64,000 bases of DNA from Anarhynchus alexandrinus (lineage: Eukaryota > Chordata > Aves > Charadriiformes > Charadriidae). Location: NCBI GenBank assembly GCA_008711295.1, contig VUYV01000769.1:1-64000 (forward strand), written 5' to 3'. A model generated the notes under the pieces. It searched no databases, was not told the DNA's origin, and was given only the letters and a program-made list of their open reading frames with translations. This document shows positions 10,477 to 24,100 of this stretch, one piece after another. The translations under genes were made by a program, and so were the position numbers. Positions within the stretch are counted from its first letter, which is position 1; each line of letters starts with the position of its first letter.

Positions 10477-13400
10477 TAAATCACTTGTAGATTCAGGATC
10501 TTTATCTGGAGATTGGTTTGGTTTTAATATTTAAGAAAGCAGGTTTGTGTCTACTCTGAATTCTAGTGTTTCAACAATTAGTCATGTCTTCTACATATTT
10601 ATGTTCTCATTAAATATGTACAAATGGCACTTCTGAATAGTGGAAGCCACATTGTGTGATTTCTTTGGCTGAAATTGATTAAAAAAATCTAATAATTAGC
10701 ATTTCATGACCTTATCTTTTTTTAAAGAATGAAAAGATTTATTATCTCTTTTTGTACTTGCTCCATTCAGTGATTAGCTAGCCAAAAATGTCTACTGCCT
10801 GTATGTGACAGTTATTAGATAAGAATGTGAAGATATTCTGCAGAATTTATTTGTAAAGCTGATTTTACTTCATTTAATTTTAGAGACATACTCTAGTTCC
10901 ATTTAAATGAACTCAAAAGCCAAATATTTTAAGTATCTTAATAGATTTCTAACTAATTATATGTTAATTGAATCTTATTTCTGCCAGTAGAAGCAAACTG
11001 TAATATAAGAGTTCATTTTCTATCAAAAATATTATTTTCTAACACTTAATACCATCTGAAGACATTATCTTTTTGTTTGATTCCTTCTTATTACACATTA
11101 CTTCCACTAGGAAAGTGAGCAGTTGGGCATGAATTAATTTAGATAATATAAGAACTGATATGTACTCCAGTTGAAAGTCATATACTATTGAACCATGGTT
11201 GCTTTAGAGCTTGGAAATTTCTGTTAGCTTACATGTTAAAAAAAACCAAAAAAAACCCAAAAAACCCCAATTAAAAATAAAATAATTTAGTGTTCATGAA
11301 AACTGCTGGATTGACAGTTCTGACAAATAAAATCTTGCTTTTGTTCAAAAGGGAGATGGTTATCACATGCAACATGACACTGTAAACTTAAACACATCAT
11401 CTGCTGATATGCTTCAAACCTCACCTTGAGGAGGAAGAAATACTTACATTTACATGCCACCCTGTCCACATCATACATTGATAAAAGCAGCTAATTTTGC
11501 TGGTGATTTTCATAATCCATTAAGAGACAGTCTATTAACTAGGAATGAGTGAATAATTGACTTTTTGTTCAGTGGCTAAAAGGAGACAAATGTTTGGATG
11601 TAACAGAAATAAAAACATTTAGTTATTTTCATCAGAAGTTTTCTTTTTAACCTCAGAAAAAAGAAGAAATAAACCCAGCCCAAAGCCATAACCAAAACAT
11701 TCTCTCTTTTGAAACTGGTAATAAATGACAGAGAAACGAAGATCCACATTCATAAGGTCTGTCATTTCTGCAGTAGTTTAATGATTAGCCAATTCACCTG
11801 TTGAGAGACATATGTTCAGATTTTCCTCTGCAAAAACTGAGTGAGGCCGTGTATCCAGGAAAGTTTTCCATTTCCTCCTGGGGCTTGAGGACTAAGTAGG
11901 TTGAAATTCAATTTCCCATGATGTCCCAGTAATTTTGCCCTTGAGAATCACTGACTGTAACTCACGGAAGTCCACACAAGGAGACACAGAGCAACACACC
12001 TCAGTATTGTCCACACCATGGCACTGGCAATGATCATTACTGGAAGGAGAAAATAACCTGAGAAGAATACTCTTGAGCCAAAGACCTCTGTTTAGGCTCT
12101 GAGCCTTGGGAAGACTCATCTAACTACAATGCTGTTGGCTAAATAAATCTGTCTATGCTGACAGTATTTGTGAGCACAGCCCTTCATTTGCTTAGCTTTT
12201 ATTTCAAGTGAATAAAAATAAAATGTTTCTGAATTGCTGAGTCCGTTTATCTGAGAAGAACTGGACCTTCACCATCCTTATTTTGGCTGCTACTGCTAGA
12301 TGAAACTGTATAATTTTGGCATCTGTGAGAAGTTTTTTTTTTTTCCCCTCAAAAATTTTTGGAAAAAACCTACATATTATTTCATCTCTACCATTAATGC
12401 ATTACAGTCCAAATTTGGGGAGAAGAATGTATGAAAAATATTTTGAGGCATATGCCTCGTGCTTCTGTTGTTTGAGATTTGTGGGCACAGGGTGCAACCA
12501 CAGACTTTGCAGCCTCCAATTTTACTTCTCAAAAGAAGGATACAGAAACACTTCGAGTTCAAGTACACAAGCACTGTAAGAACATGATAAATTCATCTGA
12601 ATGGAAAGTGTCACTCACTTGTGGAAATACATCCTACTTTGAACATTTAGCCTCAAATGCCAAAAGTTAAAAATTAACAGTATGACTTAGTCAAGTCTGG
12701 GTTTACTTCAGGAGTATAAGCAATTATTAGCCATCGGCTTCATACAACAGAAATCAATGACTCTCTAGAGAGTAATGCAGCTGCTTTTTTTTCAGAAAAA
12801 TCATGTATATCTGGGGAAACTTATATCCAATATTGCCTTCAATGCAGAAATGCAAATGAGAAAGTTTACATCACTGAGGTAATTTTTTATGCATGTTGTG
12901 CACAGTATGTATACTGTTCAATGACAGAACATCTATGAATAGCACATTTGAATATCTACTTATCAGTATTGTTTGCATCTTAAGGTCAATATACTATGTT
13001 TGTTTATATAGTTTTTGGCACTTAAGAGCAATCAAGGGTCTTGACACAAAGAATGTAATGTTTAAGTCTCTGGGGAAAACCTTTGATGAATACCTGTTAC
13101 ATGATTCCCACAACGGATATGAACTTGATTCATGCACTTATATTTCACAAGCAACATTTTCATAACATTTCTAACAAATTAACCTTTAAAATGGAATGCT
13201 AAAATTACACGTAATTATTTTATTTATTTTTCTCCAATAGTTGTGAAAACTCAGTTTGCAGGAGAATTGTAGACAATTTGCATAGAGAAGGAATTTAGCA
13301 GAGATCTGAACCCAAAAAACAATTACATTTTACATTCTAATTTCCGTGCTCTTCCCATTGTTCATAACTCTCCTGCTTTTTTCTTTACCTGAAAGTCTTT

Positions 13401-14605
13401 CTTAAAACTTCAGTTTCTGGAGGGATGTGAATAGGTAAGGTCATAGCTCTTATGTTAAAAGAGAGAAAAATAAATAAATAAATAAAACAAAACACATAGT
13501 TTTCAAGCATTTACATTTTCTGAGAGATTGACAGACTGTCTTACAATATGGTGGTCATGGCAACAGGGGGCACATTACATTTTCTCATAGAAGACCTCTT
13601 GCATGTCTGACTTAGGTTGACAAGTAAGTGCGACAAGGTTGTGCCTTGGGCTGCCCGGCGCTTTCCCTGGTGGCCCGTGCATGTGTGTGAGTGTCTGCAG
13701 ATGTGTGTGTGTGTACATACCGTGTATTCTGGGGGGTAGAACTTTCCCAATAGCTGTTGATGGTGTTTAGGAGAGGTGCACCAGAGTAACGGGGTCTAGA
13801 GTTCCCAAATACCACTTTGACCAGGTGTTAGTAGTATCTAAGAATGTAAAAATACAAATTAGTGTGTATGCATGTGTGCCTGCGTCTGGACTATGAGTTA
13901 CTAGGCAGATAGCGTGGTTTGCTTGTCTGGTTTAGCTTGTTTGTGTGGTGGTTTTTTTATTCTTTTTTATTGATACTCCCCCTCTCCTTTCTCCCTAATT
14001 TTTTGTTTTGTCATCTGTGTCCTGCAGAACACGTGGTGGTTGACAACATGGCAGTATAATAGTGTAATGCAGTCCTGATCAGTGTGACTGATTGACCACG
14101 TCTGAGTCCTGAGCTATCTTGACCAGTATCAATGAAGATTTTATGACCCTAAACACTGCATAGTCCACTTCTAAGTTTCTGACTGCCTAGCATTGCTGTA
14201 AGACATGGAGGGCTACCAAAATGCAAAGGAAAACAGAAGATGGTAACTGAAATAATTTGGTTGAGTGGAACTTATCCTAGGATTTCAGGACATTGCCATT
14301 TTTCAGAGTCCAGACACTGACCAGTACAGCTGTACTCTCCTCGTAGTTCTACCTGCCTCTCTCTACAGACTCTGAAAAGTGGATTTCTGGAGGGGAGCTT
14401 CCAAAAAAGGGGGATATCTCCATTTGAGTTTGGCCAGAGTTGCTACTGTGTTTCCCAACAGCACTCCATCTGTTTTGCCTCCTTTTCTCACTGAGGTTGA
14501 TTTTCAGTCTATAGAGGAAGTCTACAATTGGCTTTGAGTGAAAAAGCAATTTATTCCTATTTAAAATAGGTGATCATAAAATCAGCCCATAAGCAGCTGC
14601 AGTAG
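10477..14605. other. Unique noncoding sequence
   Basis: Strongly AT-rich, with an A-rich stretch near 11239-11285, a (AAAT)n tract (13466-13487) and TG-rich sequence near 13678-13713. Open frames such as 12316-12579 and 12893-13165 have no recognisable domain. A pyrimidine tract ending in CCTGCAG near 14027 resembles a splice acceptor, but I see no convincing exon after it. Confidence 0.6.
13466..13487. repeat. (AAAT)n simple repeat
   Basis: About five tandem AAAT units preceded by an A run and a GAGAG stretch. Confidence 0.9.
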
Positions 14606-14830
14606 TGTCCTGGTTTGAGGTAAAACAGAACCAATTTTGTTCAGTAACTTCGCTTCTTAGCTGGGCCTCTTCTAACTACTGAAATTAACAGCATATTGTG
14701 CAGACAAATGCTCATTTTCTCAGAGTGATAAGACCAATGTTTATANTGAAGAGGGGTAGAGGGGAGCATCTGTCGGTCCCATCTGGGGTCCCCTAGGTCC
14801 CCAGTAGCCAATTTGGCCTAAACTACGACA
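14606..14830 (+). mobile_element. ERVL-type LTR, internally collapsed at an N
   Basis: It begins TGTCCTGG and ends ACGACA. It is flanked by a perfect 5-bp duplication AGTAG (14601-14605 and 14831-14835), so both true ends are present. Bases 14606-14745 match the first about 139 bp of the LTR at 35010, and the part from 14747 matches that LTR from about 35660 onward. Roughly 510 bp present in the 35-kb copy is missing between them, exactly where the single N (14746) stands. The missing block would hold the TATA box and poly(A) signal. Either this allele has a deletion or the assembly closed a gap here with one N. Confidence 0.9.
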
Positions 14831-17779
14831 AGTAGTTTCCAATGTCATCACTCCTCCAGCTCCTCTTCTGTAGGCTCTCATTCCAGCTGAACATGGTAGA
14901 GGATTGTAACAGTGCTTTACATGCAAAGTTTCAAGATTGGCCAGAAATTATTTAGATTTACTTGGCTGACTTTACACTGAGATGAATGAGCAGGAATGGC
15001 TCTGCTCCGAGGATGATAACTCGGAGGTAAGGTAAGATGTAGTATCAAACACTGGAAAGATTTTAACTTCTTACAATGCTCCAGCTATATCCTCAAAAAA
15101 ATGCCTGCTCTTGACTTTTCGAGTCTTTTCACGTTGCCAAAATGTTGTCAAGGGAATTTAGGATTTGCGTGGGGGCAGACACACACAGCTGTGCACAAGC
15201 TTTACTTACAGTCTGACCCAGCTCAAGAGCAAAATCTGTGCGGCGTGTCCACAGGGAGCCCAGGTTAGGTAGTTGGCAACGCGCCCTCTGCCTTGAGAGT
15301 TTTTGAGTTTTGTTTTTGGCACAACAACTTGCATAACCACTGCCACCAGATGAGAACAATATAGGCACAACCTTGTGCTGTCCCCCAGTGCTGTGGGAAT
15401 CAGAGAATTCTTGGTTGCCTAGTACTTGTGTATGGAAAGTCTGTAAATGGATGGTCTGTTACAGTTTGGTTGCCTAACCTAAACGGCTTTTGTAGTTTGT
15501 CTTAAGATTTTTATAAAAGGGAGGAAATATTTTGATGAGAACGAATGCTCGTGTTGTTCATTATGTAAATATAAAACTATGTTTATATGAGAAATGCTGA
15601 GAAGACAGGAAGATGTGTGTGGTGCTACTGCTCTCCAGGTGAAGCCATGTTGTTCCCTTCCTACTTTCCCTCTCTCTTATACACAAGTTACTGAAGCCAG
15701 TGACAGATTTTAAAATGTCAGAAGTTTCAAAATTGGAACTAATTTGTATTTCCGGGAGAATTAAATAGGAGTGAAGAAACACACACCCAAGACGGAAAGA
15801 GTCTTCTCATTGAGGATGGGAGGTAGAACATAGGATGTGACTTAGAAACAAACTGTAGAAATCATTCCTTTCCAGGTGGGACTGGTCAGATATCTGGTAC
15901 TTTGTGGAGAACTTTGACAGTGTGTCACCACAACTATTCAGAGTGCCATGTGCTGTCATTTTGGAGGTGACAGGAGTTACACTATTAGCAGAGCCTCAAA
16001 GTGACTAAGGCATCGTGGTAATGGATATAGATCCCAGCTGCAGTCAAGATCAAATGGAAGATAAATGGGCTTCTGTTATGCTTAGCCCATTTTCCAGGAA
16101 GCACTCTCCACTCAAGTTTGACATGCACTTTGATGAGAGGGAGGTTTTGTTTCTTCTTCACAATATGCCGGTACCTACCATATGTCTGTCTCAGACTCCC
16201 AGGGAGAAGAAAAAATCCAATACAATGCTTCCAGGCAGCCTGGACCTGGTGTCCCCAAGGGGGATTTACAGTGTACTAGCATTGCTCTTTCTGAAGGGCT
16301 GATAACAGAGTAATGTCTTCCGTAAAAATACTTCTGTGGCACATGCAAATAGCCAAATGCAATGTTAACATTTAATAGCTTGTAGAACAAAATCTATTAC
16401 TTCTTAGGAACAAAGCTGACTTGTTAATTTTATAGGTAAAGTTGAACAATCAAAAGTAGTTCCATCTTGATCCTTAGTGAGAAGCTGATAAACAAAATGA
16501 ATAAAAGATGCTTTTGGAACAAGGATGCCGCTTTGCCTTGTAACATGCTCTACCTTTTTAACAGTCATGTGCCGTATTTAAATTTAGTTTTCTGAGTAAT
16601 ATGCAATCTTTTCAACAAAGAGTACGAGTCAGCAAATCAGGCTTTGTTTTTCTCACTTCAACCTTTGTATAATTTAAAGACTAGTGAAATCATCTATCCC
16701 AAGACTTTCACCTTCTAAGGAAGATGTCTAGTTTGAAAAGAAAACAACACATTTTTAGAAATATTCCAGAATTTCTATCTGTCTGCTCCGAAGCACAAGC
16801 TGAATCCCCACAGGCTGATAAAAAAGAACGTGCCTCTTGCCTGCTACACAAACGGAAAGTTGAGCTCATAAAGCCATTATGCATAATTTACATGGATGTT
16901 CCACAAAGCCTGCTTGGGAATAACATAGAGGAAAAATTAATTACATGCTTTTAATATTCATTAAACCTTTTTTCCCTCTAAGCATGTGTTGCAACTTCAA
17001 CAGTACATTTCTAAAACTGCATAAAAACAAGAACAACATCTAGCTGAGGATCACGTGTCATTGCAGTAGGACAGTAAAGGAATATTGCCTCCAGGTCAGC
17101 TCAGCTCCTGGCTTCGAGCTTATGGGTGGCAGAGAGCATGAGGCAGCTGCAACCAATTCACTGCCTGTGTACACCCTGGCGTATGGGAAAGGAGAGCATT
17201 CCCTTGCTGCTGCTTTTAAGGAAAGATGCATCATCACTTGTTCCTACAGGTGGAGGAGCTCCTATCTCTCCAGAAGAGGTCATCTGGAGACAGTGGCACT
17301 ACAGATGTCTTGCAAAAAATATGTTCAGGTCCCCAGTTTTTTTTAATCTAAAGACCCAAAATGAAAATATTGCTCCTTCTTCTCGATTTCCCTTTAGAGA
17401 AGACGTGGATTTGTTCAGAATAATGAAGCAGCCCACTGAGACATGGGACATATGCTGATCTAAGGTAGTTTGTAAGCACGGCAGTTACAGGAAAGCTTAT
17501 TTTTCATCCCTACTCTCTGAGCAAACAGGAAACAGATACCTCATAACTTCTGCATTCATTGTGCAAGTAGAAATGCTGCAAATCGTTATACCTGCTTTTT
17601 TGTAATTTTATTTACATGATTGGCTTCATTGCTTTCGGTTCCTGGAATTAAGAACAAAACACACTTTTGAGGAAGAGAGATCAGAAAGTGGGAAGAGTGT
17701 TCTAAAAAATTTTAAAAAGATTGCTGTAAGACTAGCAATACTTCTAAAAGATTAGATGGCTGCAAGAACAGTCTTGTAC
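14831..17779. other. Mostly unique noncoding sequence; possible LTR inside
   Basis: No gene is recognised. A GC-richer block at about 15143-15400 may be a reverse-oriented retroviral LTR edge (separate entry). Frames at 16015-16302 and 17126-17458 lack known motifs. A short 41-codon frame at 17226-17351 has an acceptor-like site upstream and is discussed in the findings. Confidence 0.55.
15143..15400 (-). mobile_element. Candidate retroviral LTR edge, reverse orientation
   Basis: Read on the reverse strand, a GACAACA end is followed by TTTTGGCAACGTG, which resembles an LTR ending in CA followed by a decayed primer-binding site of the TGGCGCC type. The sequence to the right (GCAGACACACACAGCTGTGC, then a GCTTTACTTACAGTCTGACCC-like run, then GCGGCGTGTC) resembles avian ERVK LTRs as I remember them. 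I could not locate the outer end or a target duplication, so the right limit is a guess. Confidence 0.35.
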
Positions 17780-17905
17780 TTTAGGTTCAATTTCTGGGTC
17801 TGCTAAAAGCTTCCTGGATAAACTTATGCAAGCCACTTAATCTTTTTGTGCCTTAGTTCCCAGTCTGCAATATGAAGATAATAGTGTTTTCTTCCTCTCA
17901 GACTT
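17780..17905 (+). mobile_element. MIR-type SINE, forward
   Basis: It follows the MIR consensus order: a TCTGGGTCTGC block, then GCAAGCCACTTAATCTTTTTGTGCC (compare GCAAGTTACTTAACCTCTCTGTGCC), then TTAGTTCCCAGTCTGCAATATGAAGATAATA (compare CAGTTTCCTCATCTGTAAAATGGGGATAATA). MIRs are tRNA-derived SINEs mobilised by L2 machinery and are extinct and ancient in amniotes. Neither end is sharply defined. Confidence 0.78.
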
Positions 17906-20769
17906 TATCTGTTCAAAACCTCCTTGAAGCAATGGGCATCTCTATCTAGTGGCTGTCTATTAATTGGTGATAAATTTATATGCAGTGATGCTGAGAAAAA
18001 CAGGAAGAAAAGGTGGGTTAGATTTAGAACTACAAAGACATCAACATTTTTGCTTTGTGAACACATCAAAATATTTGCTTTCCTGAATCAGGACATAAAG
18101 TTTAAAGATGGAATATTTTTATAGATAAACTGCCATATGTTGAATCATTTCAGCATTATGATGCATTACATTATTTCAAGGATTTTGAAGTTTTGATGCC
18201 CCTCTTTGCAAGGACAGATTGTGTATCCTGTGATGCTCTGGTAGTGCCATGACTCCCAGAAGGCACTATCTATCTTACTCAGCAGAGAAACAATTTTGCA
18301 TCGTAGGATTTGCCCTCCATGGACAGAGCCCGCTCCGTAGGACAGAGCAGAGGGAACCTGAATTACAGTTCTCACTGCGCAGTATGAGTGCCAGAGGGTA
18401 CCACATGGACAAAGGGAACACAGAAGAAACTGATAAAAGACAGTATCTGGCAGCTCCTTCAGTGAACACTGTTCTGCCCTAAGCACTGACTGCATAAGGC
18501 AGACTGCTGTAAAAGTTTGCAACTGTGTAGTTCATAAAGACTATAACATAGCGCTTGTACTCAAGGCTTCCAAATTAAGGTTATGCATAATGAACCTGTG
18601 GCATTCCCTGACTTTTAAGAAGTATTTGCTACCTTAACATTTTCCAAGGAATCTTCATTTTCTGTGTCAGTTCTGTCTGCCTTTCAGAGAGAAAAAAACC
18701 CCACAACATTACAAGGCTTTATTTTGTAATCCTTTCCTACAAAAAGCTAATTTATTTTTGTGAAGTTCATGAAAGGATTCCTCCTTCAAGGACTGTGTTC
18801 TTTAAATTCTTCTTTAATCTTTCAGCAAATAAAAAAAATATAATAACTTTCATACTAATACCTAAAGTTATTTACAAATACTTAATAATTCACAGTCCAT
18901 CATCTGCTGAAGATGCTATGACTCTTTTCCTTGATCCCACTGAGATCATATAGGTATTACTTCTGCATAGTGCTATTATCTCACGTGATGTTTATGTCTA
19001 CAATTTTTCTGGAATTTTGGTGCCTTTAAGGTAAAATGAACTGAATGAAATGTGAAATAAGCCTACGTTGTCCTGACTTGAAGAGGTGAGTCTTATATAT
19101 AGTAAGAAATACTATGAGATTTATGAAACAATGATGAAAACTCACAATATTATACAGAATATATATTTGCAGCAAATACATATTTTCTACTGCTTGGCTT
19201 GTGGTAGACATCCTTAACTTTACAACAGGAGTTAGTCTTTGCCTTTTTGCATGAAACCTGCTCATTGAATGGACACCTGATTTGAATGGAGGCTAATCTC
19301 CGTTGGAAAATAAAAATGATTAATAATCACGCTTGTGAATGGTGTTGTTCTGCATTTCTGACACGTTAGTTAGCAAAGTTGTAGAGATTTCAGAGAGATG
19401 TTTATTTTCTTCTCTTACTGACCAATGTACTATCTAAGAAAATTTCAAATGAAAAAAAAATATGAGGAGATTTTAATGGCATCCTTAGTTTCAGTCATAC
19501 ACAGTTAAATTCTTCAGATGACCGTGGACTGTTCGGGCTTAATTTGCTGAAAAACAAGTTGCTTGTACTTTTGTCTGAACCAAACCTTTCTAAACAGAAA
19601 GCGAGGGCTTAGTGATTTATTCATTTTCTTAGCAGTTGCCAGCAGCAATGCATCTAATGAATTCCACACTCCAGCAAATGTGCACAACCCTTTTCCTGCT
19701 GGGGCATAGGTAGGAGATCCTTTTCCCCTTTATCTCTACTAGCTAATCTTGGCTGGTAATAGAAGTGACCTTCGCTTCCAATTGAGAACAGATGCAAAGG
19801 ACTAAGAAGTATGCATGACTGGTTGATGCTTATTAAAAGTGTACCAAACTTTCAGAGGCCTACTTAAACTTGACCTTGATATGCTTCAGCTAAGTACTGA
19901 AAGCTCAGTGCCCTCAATTCAAAACAATAAGCAATATCACATTGAGCTTACATAAGAATTTGTTTGTTTGACTTTTTTTAAAAAAGGTTCAGAAACATGT
20001 TCAGTTCTAGCAGGCTTGCAAAAATACAAGGAACCATCTTTATCTAAGTCAGCCTCCCTGAAAAAAAAAAAAAAAAAGTTGAAGTCTTTTATAGTAAGCA
20101 CCCATATTTCTTGTTTCCACTCATGCTGGAGATAAAGGATTGCAAGAATTCCCATAATTAGTTATTTCTGGACATGACAAGAGCCAGAAAACATAGTAAT
20201 AATGAGAAAGAACCTTTTAAAGCAGTTTCAAAATAAGCCGTGCAGATGTCTTGATGTTTAAACAGCACTGTTCCAACAACTGTGCTCAGAAACACTGCCT
20301 CAGTCACACTTTCATGTCTTAATTCCTTGCCAGCTTCTTCCTTGACCCCAGAGGGCTGTAACTTAATGCTGTCCTATATCAGACTACATGCTTTTCCTCT
20401 TTTGAAGGGATGCAGATCCTCTGTCACAATCTATCACTTTATTGTAGAAAATATATGAGTCTGAGTATGTGAGCCACACATACTTGTCCCATTCTTCTAA
20501 GCAGAAAATGGTGACAACTATTTTCTTGTTCATTTTTTCCCCAACAGCTAGGAAAAAAAACCATCTAAGCTAATGGTGTACTTCAACTTGCCTCTGCACT
20601 GCAGGTATAGTTTATTTGGACCTTCTTAGAGTCCCAGGTGTGGGACATTATCTGGGTGCTGGGACGAAACTATTTCTTCCAATTCTTACAGTATTTTGGA
20701 AAACGTCTGTGGCAAACCGCTGCAGTTTCAGCTATGAATGTAGTTTCCCTTTCTATCAGAGCGGATCAG
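17906..20769. other. Unique noncoding sequence
   Basis: No gene or clear repeat. It includes an A17 tract at 20061-20077. A reverse frame at 18166-18522 (118 codons) overlaps two other frames and has no known domain. The stretch at 20580-20769 is unremarkable up to the reverse CR1. Confidence 0.6.
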
Positions 20770-21118
20770 AAGAACCATAGAACCGTAGAACATCCCAGGC
20801 TGGAAGGGACCTTGGAAGATCATCTGATTCAACCTCTTGTGGGAAAGGGAGCCTATGTGAGATTATTTAGCACCCTGTCCAATCGCATCTCCAGAGATGG
20901 GGGCTCAACTACATCCCTGAAGAGATACCTCCACTGAATGATTGTTCTTACAATCTGTAAAAAATGTCATTCTTATGTTGAGATGAAACTTCTCTCAGTG
21001 AAATTTGTACCCATTGCCCCTTCTCCATGTGGCTCCTTGTGAAGAGAGAGCCTCTGTCCTCTTTGTAGCTGCCCTCTAAGTATTGGAATACTGTGGTGAG
21101 GTGCCCCCCTGAGCAATT
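20770..21118 (-). mobile_element. CR1 LINE 3' fragment, reverse
   Basis: The left edge carries degenerate ACCATAGAACCGTAGAA octamers followed by CCCAGGCTGGAAGGGACCTTG, the reverse complement of the CR1 3' tail and UTR. The body continues through the complement of the C-terminal coding block to about 21118. It is 5'-truncated and moderately diverged, with no intact frame. Confidence 0.9.
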
Positions 21119-24100
21119 TCCATTTATCATGGAAAATATATATGTAATATCCAGAGAAGAGCTATAATTTATTGTAGTTGCATTAAATATAATGTATTTG
21201 TATTAAAAATGATCCCTAAGTTTGCTCCCTTATATTTTAGTTAGCTATAAATTGTCAACATGTGGACCATCAGTAGGTCAAAGCAGGAAAGTCAATGCAT
21301 ACAGCAAACGTTTCACCAAGTACCATAATGACTGTGGAAGAAAAAGTAATTTGCCTAACAAATGCTTGTTTTATGAAGATAGGTGGATATGTCAAGGGAG
21401 CTGCTGCGATTTGACCCCAGTAGGCCATCCAGCTCTCTTGCTTTGGCATGAACATGTTACTGACCAAGCAGGATGAGGAAGAGAGTGGCTAGGAGAAGGA
21501 ACTATCTGAAATTCCTGTCAGGCAACTTCACAAATACCCTGTGATTGAATTTCTGCTGGTGTGTTTAATTCATGTTGTTTTGGAAGTGCTTTCTATCAAA
21601 AACAAAAGCATCACTGCTGCTAGTGTAATCCCATTATCCCGAGAGGTTTCTGAGGCTGGAGCTGTCAGAAATATGTTTCAAGCATGTTTCAACTTGAGAA
21701 ACAGCTGGAACACATGAGCAAATGTGTCTGAACATGGAGACACCCCATGATTTCAATTTAAGATGATATACCACTCAGTTCAAAGACTTATTCAGAGGCA
21801 TCCTGAGCTTGTTGGTTTGAAAACTGCAGCACTAAAATTGCATGAGCAATCCATAACGCACTTCAGTGAATACTGCATCCAAGACAAAATATCGGGAGAT
21901 AAGTACATATGGCAGCTCCCAAGAACATGTCAGATGGGCAGATGCTGTGTGAAAGGAGGATATATTCTTTGACTTGGCAGCTGGGGATCGTGGTTGTTCA
22001 TCAAATGAAGCAGCATGAGGAAGAAGTATAAGAAACATTATGTGAGGTTACCTCTTATGCACTCTTTTTGCAAAAGCTCCAGAGAAACGCTCCCATGCAC
22101 ACGTATTTAATAGTCTCTAAAGCTAGCGAACTAAATATGAATGTAAGAGACTAAATATGTAGCCTAATTTTCCAAAGTCACCCACGAGCTCAGTTGGATG
22201 TCTGTATTTATTTACCCCTGAATCCATCTGCTCCTGGGTAGTCAGCACCTCCCTGCGCAGACAGGCCTAGCGATATGTGTGTTCTGCGGGGCTCTCTGTT
22301 GGCAAAATACTAATGCAGGAAATGCCACAATTATTTGACGTAGTAATAAGCATGGGAAATGAAGACGGAATGAACCTGTGATCAATCTAGTCATGAACTG
22401 GACGGTAGCCATTGGAGTTAATCATAGTGCGGAGAGTGGGGAAGGAGGAGATAATGCCTGTGAATGTAAACGGTAAGAAATGAGGAAGAATGCTTTCAAG
22501 CTGTGTTGAATTAATTCGTAGAACTCACTGATGCAAAATATTATCTGTGTAGAAATTATAAGGTAATCAGTCCCAACTCTCCACAGAAAAGGCTGAGCAG
22601 TAAATGAGGTCCGCGGGGACTCTCTTCTACCCTAACCTTGTAGTTCTGTGCTTTGTGTGCATTATGGAACTTTTTGTGCCTTGCTCTCAACAAACCACTG
22701 AATATCACCTGAGGCCAACAGGTTACACGACCCTCATGATATTCTTATGATGACTTTCATTCCAGATAGAAATCTCTCTGGGGCTTATATTTCTGTTTAA
22801 TATTTTGGCTATTTTTTTTTCTTCCCTCTACCTGCATCCCAGAGACAAAACCACCTTCACTCCTGCAGAGAAGAAACAAACACAAAGGTGTTCGCTAGCT
22901 CTCTTTGCTGGCATCTGCTAGCTTTTTTCAGGCACACCAGAAAGCAGAAATCTGCTGTGCAAATCTTCCACTGATGCAGAGTCTTTGGGGTCTGAGAACC
23001 CATTATATAAAATGCAGCACTGCCTCACGGCAGGGTGTGCCACGGCCAGTGCGGCCGCTACCTGCTCACACTGGCTCCTCAGGTCTCCTCCCTTTCCACG
23101 TGCCAGCTCATGCTTGGCTTTCACAATTTCATGATGACCAGCAAAACTTTCGACAGTTATTCATCTTAAACTTCACTTTCTGATGTCAGTTGAAGCAGAA
23201 TCATATATACTTATTTCCCTAGTTATTAGTCACGTTGTGAACGTAAAATGTTTCATGCTTACTTAAAAATCATGCACTGATGCTGAATGGGATGTTGACA
23301 TTTCAAATGCTGTCTATGAAAATTGGTCTTGTTAAAAATGTTCTTTCTGTCCTTAAATTTATTTTGAATTTATTTTGAAGCTTGAGGCTTTCAAACATAA
23401 GTACTTCAGGACTAGCATGTATGCTAGTTTACAGATAACCAGGCAGCTTTAAAGCAGTTGCAGGCTTAGCCTGAGATGAAAGTTTTACAGTTCATCAGGT
23501 GGAAGGCAGTGATGTCTCAGCTAATAATCATGTTTCTGTTCTTCACATAATTAGAATGAACAGGGGCTGCACAGACCACCGGCTTCACCAACATTTCCTC
23601 TATCGATGAGCAGTTTTCAACTTGTGTGAGTAAGTTTTGTGAAAAATCAAGAATCTCTGCATATTCCCAGGGATATTTGCTTGTGCAAATGGACCTGATC
23701 CAATTAAAAAAGTAATGGCATGAGCTATTAGCAGCCAGTCTCCAGTATTGAATCATCCTTGATACAGCAAAATGAAGCAATATGTTATCCAGCAAAATGA
23801 AAATCTCCACAAAATAATTCCATGTGGCCAAAAAGTCTTTTGGTAGATCACACTTTTTTTTTAAGAGAACTTTGAAGGATACTACAACTATGTGATAGTG
23901 TGTCCTTTTTAAACAGCCTATGTTAAAGATCATTGAATTGCAGAAAAAAAAAAAAAAGTTCTGTGCATGGTATATTTTGGGGTCGTGTGTTTAGCAACGG
24001 TTTCAGTGCAGCTTCCTGAGGCTTAGTGTCCCCCTCATTTGTGTTCTTCTTGCTAATCTCTGCAGAAATGAGGCTTGGGGTACATGGATAAGAAATTAGA

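Noticed and set aside
14000..14030. Pyrimidine-rich stretch ending CCTGCAG, acceptor-like
   Set aside because: No plausible donor or open frame downstream.
23517..23933. Reverse 138-codon frame next to a poly(A) tract, possible transposase or processed pseudogene
   Set aside because: No catalytic motif of hAT, mariner or piggyBac. The A tract is on the opposite strand sense to the frame. No target duplication could be seen.
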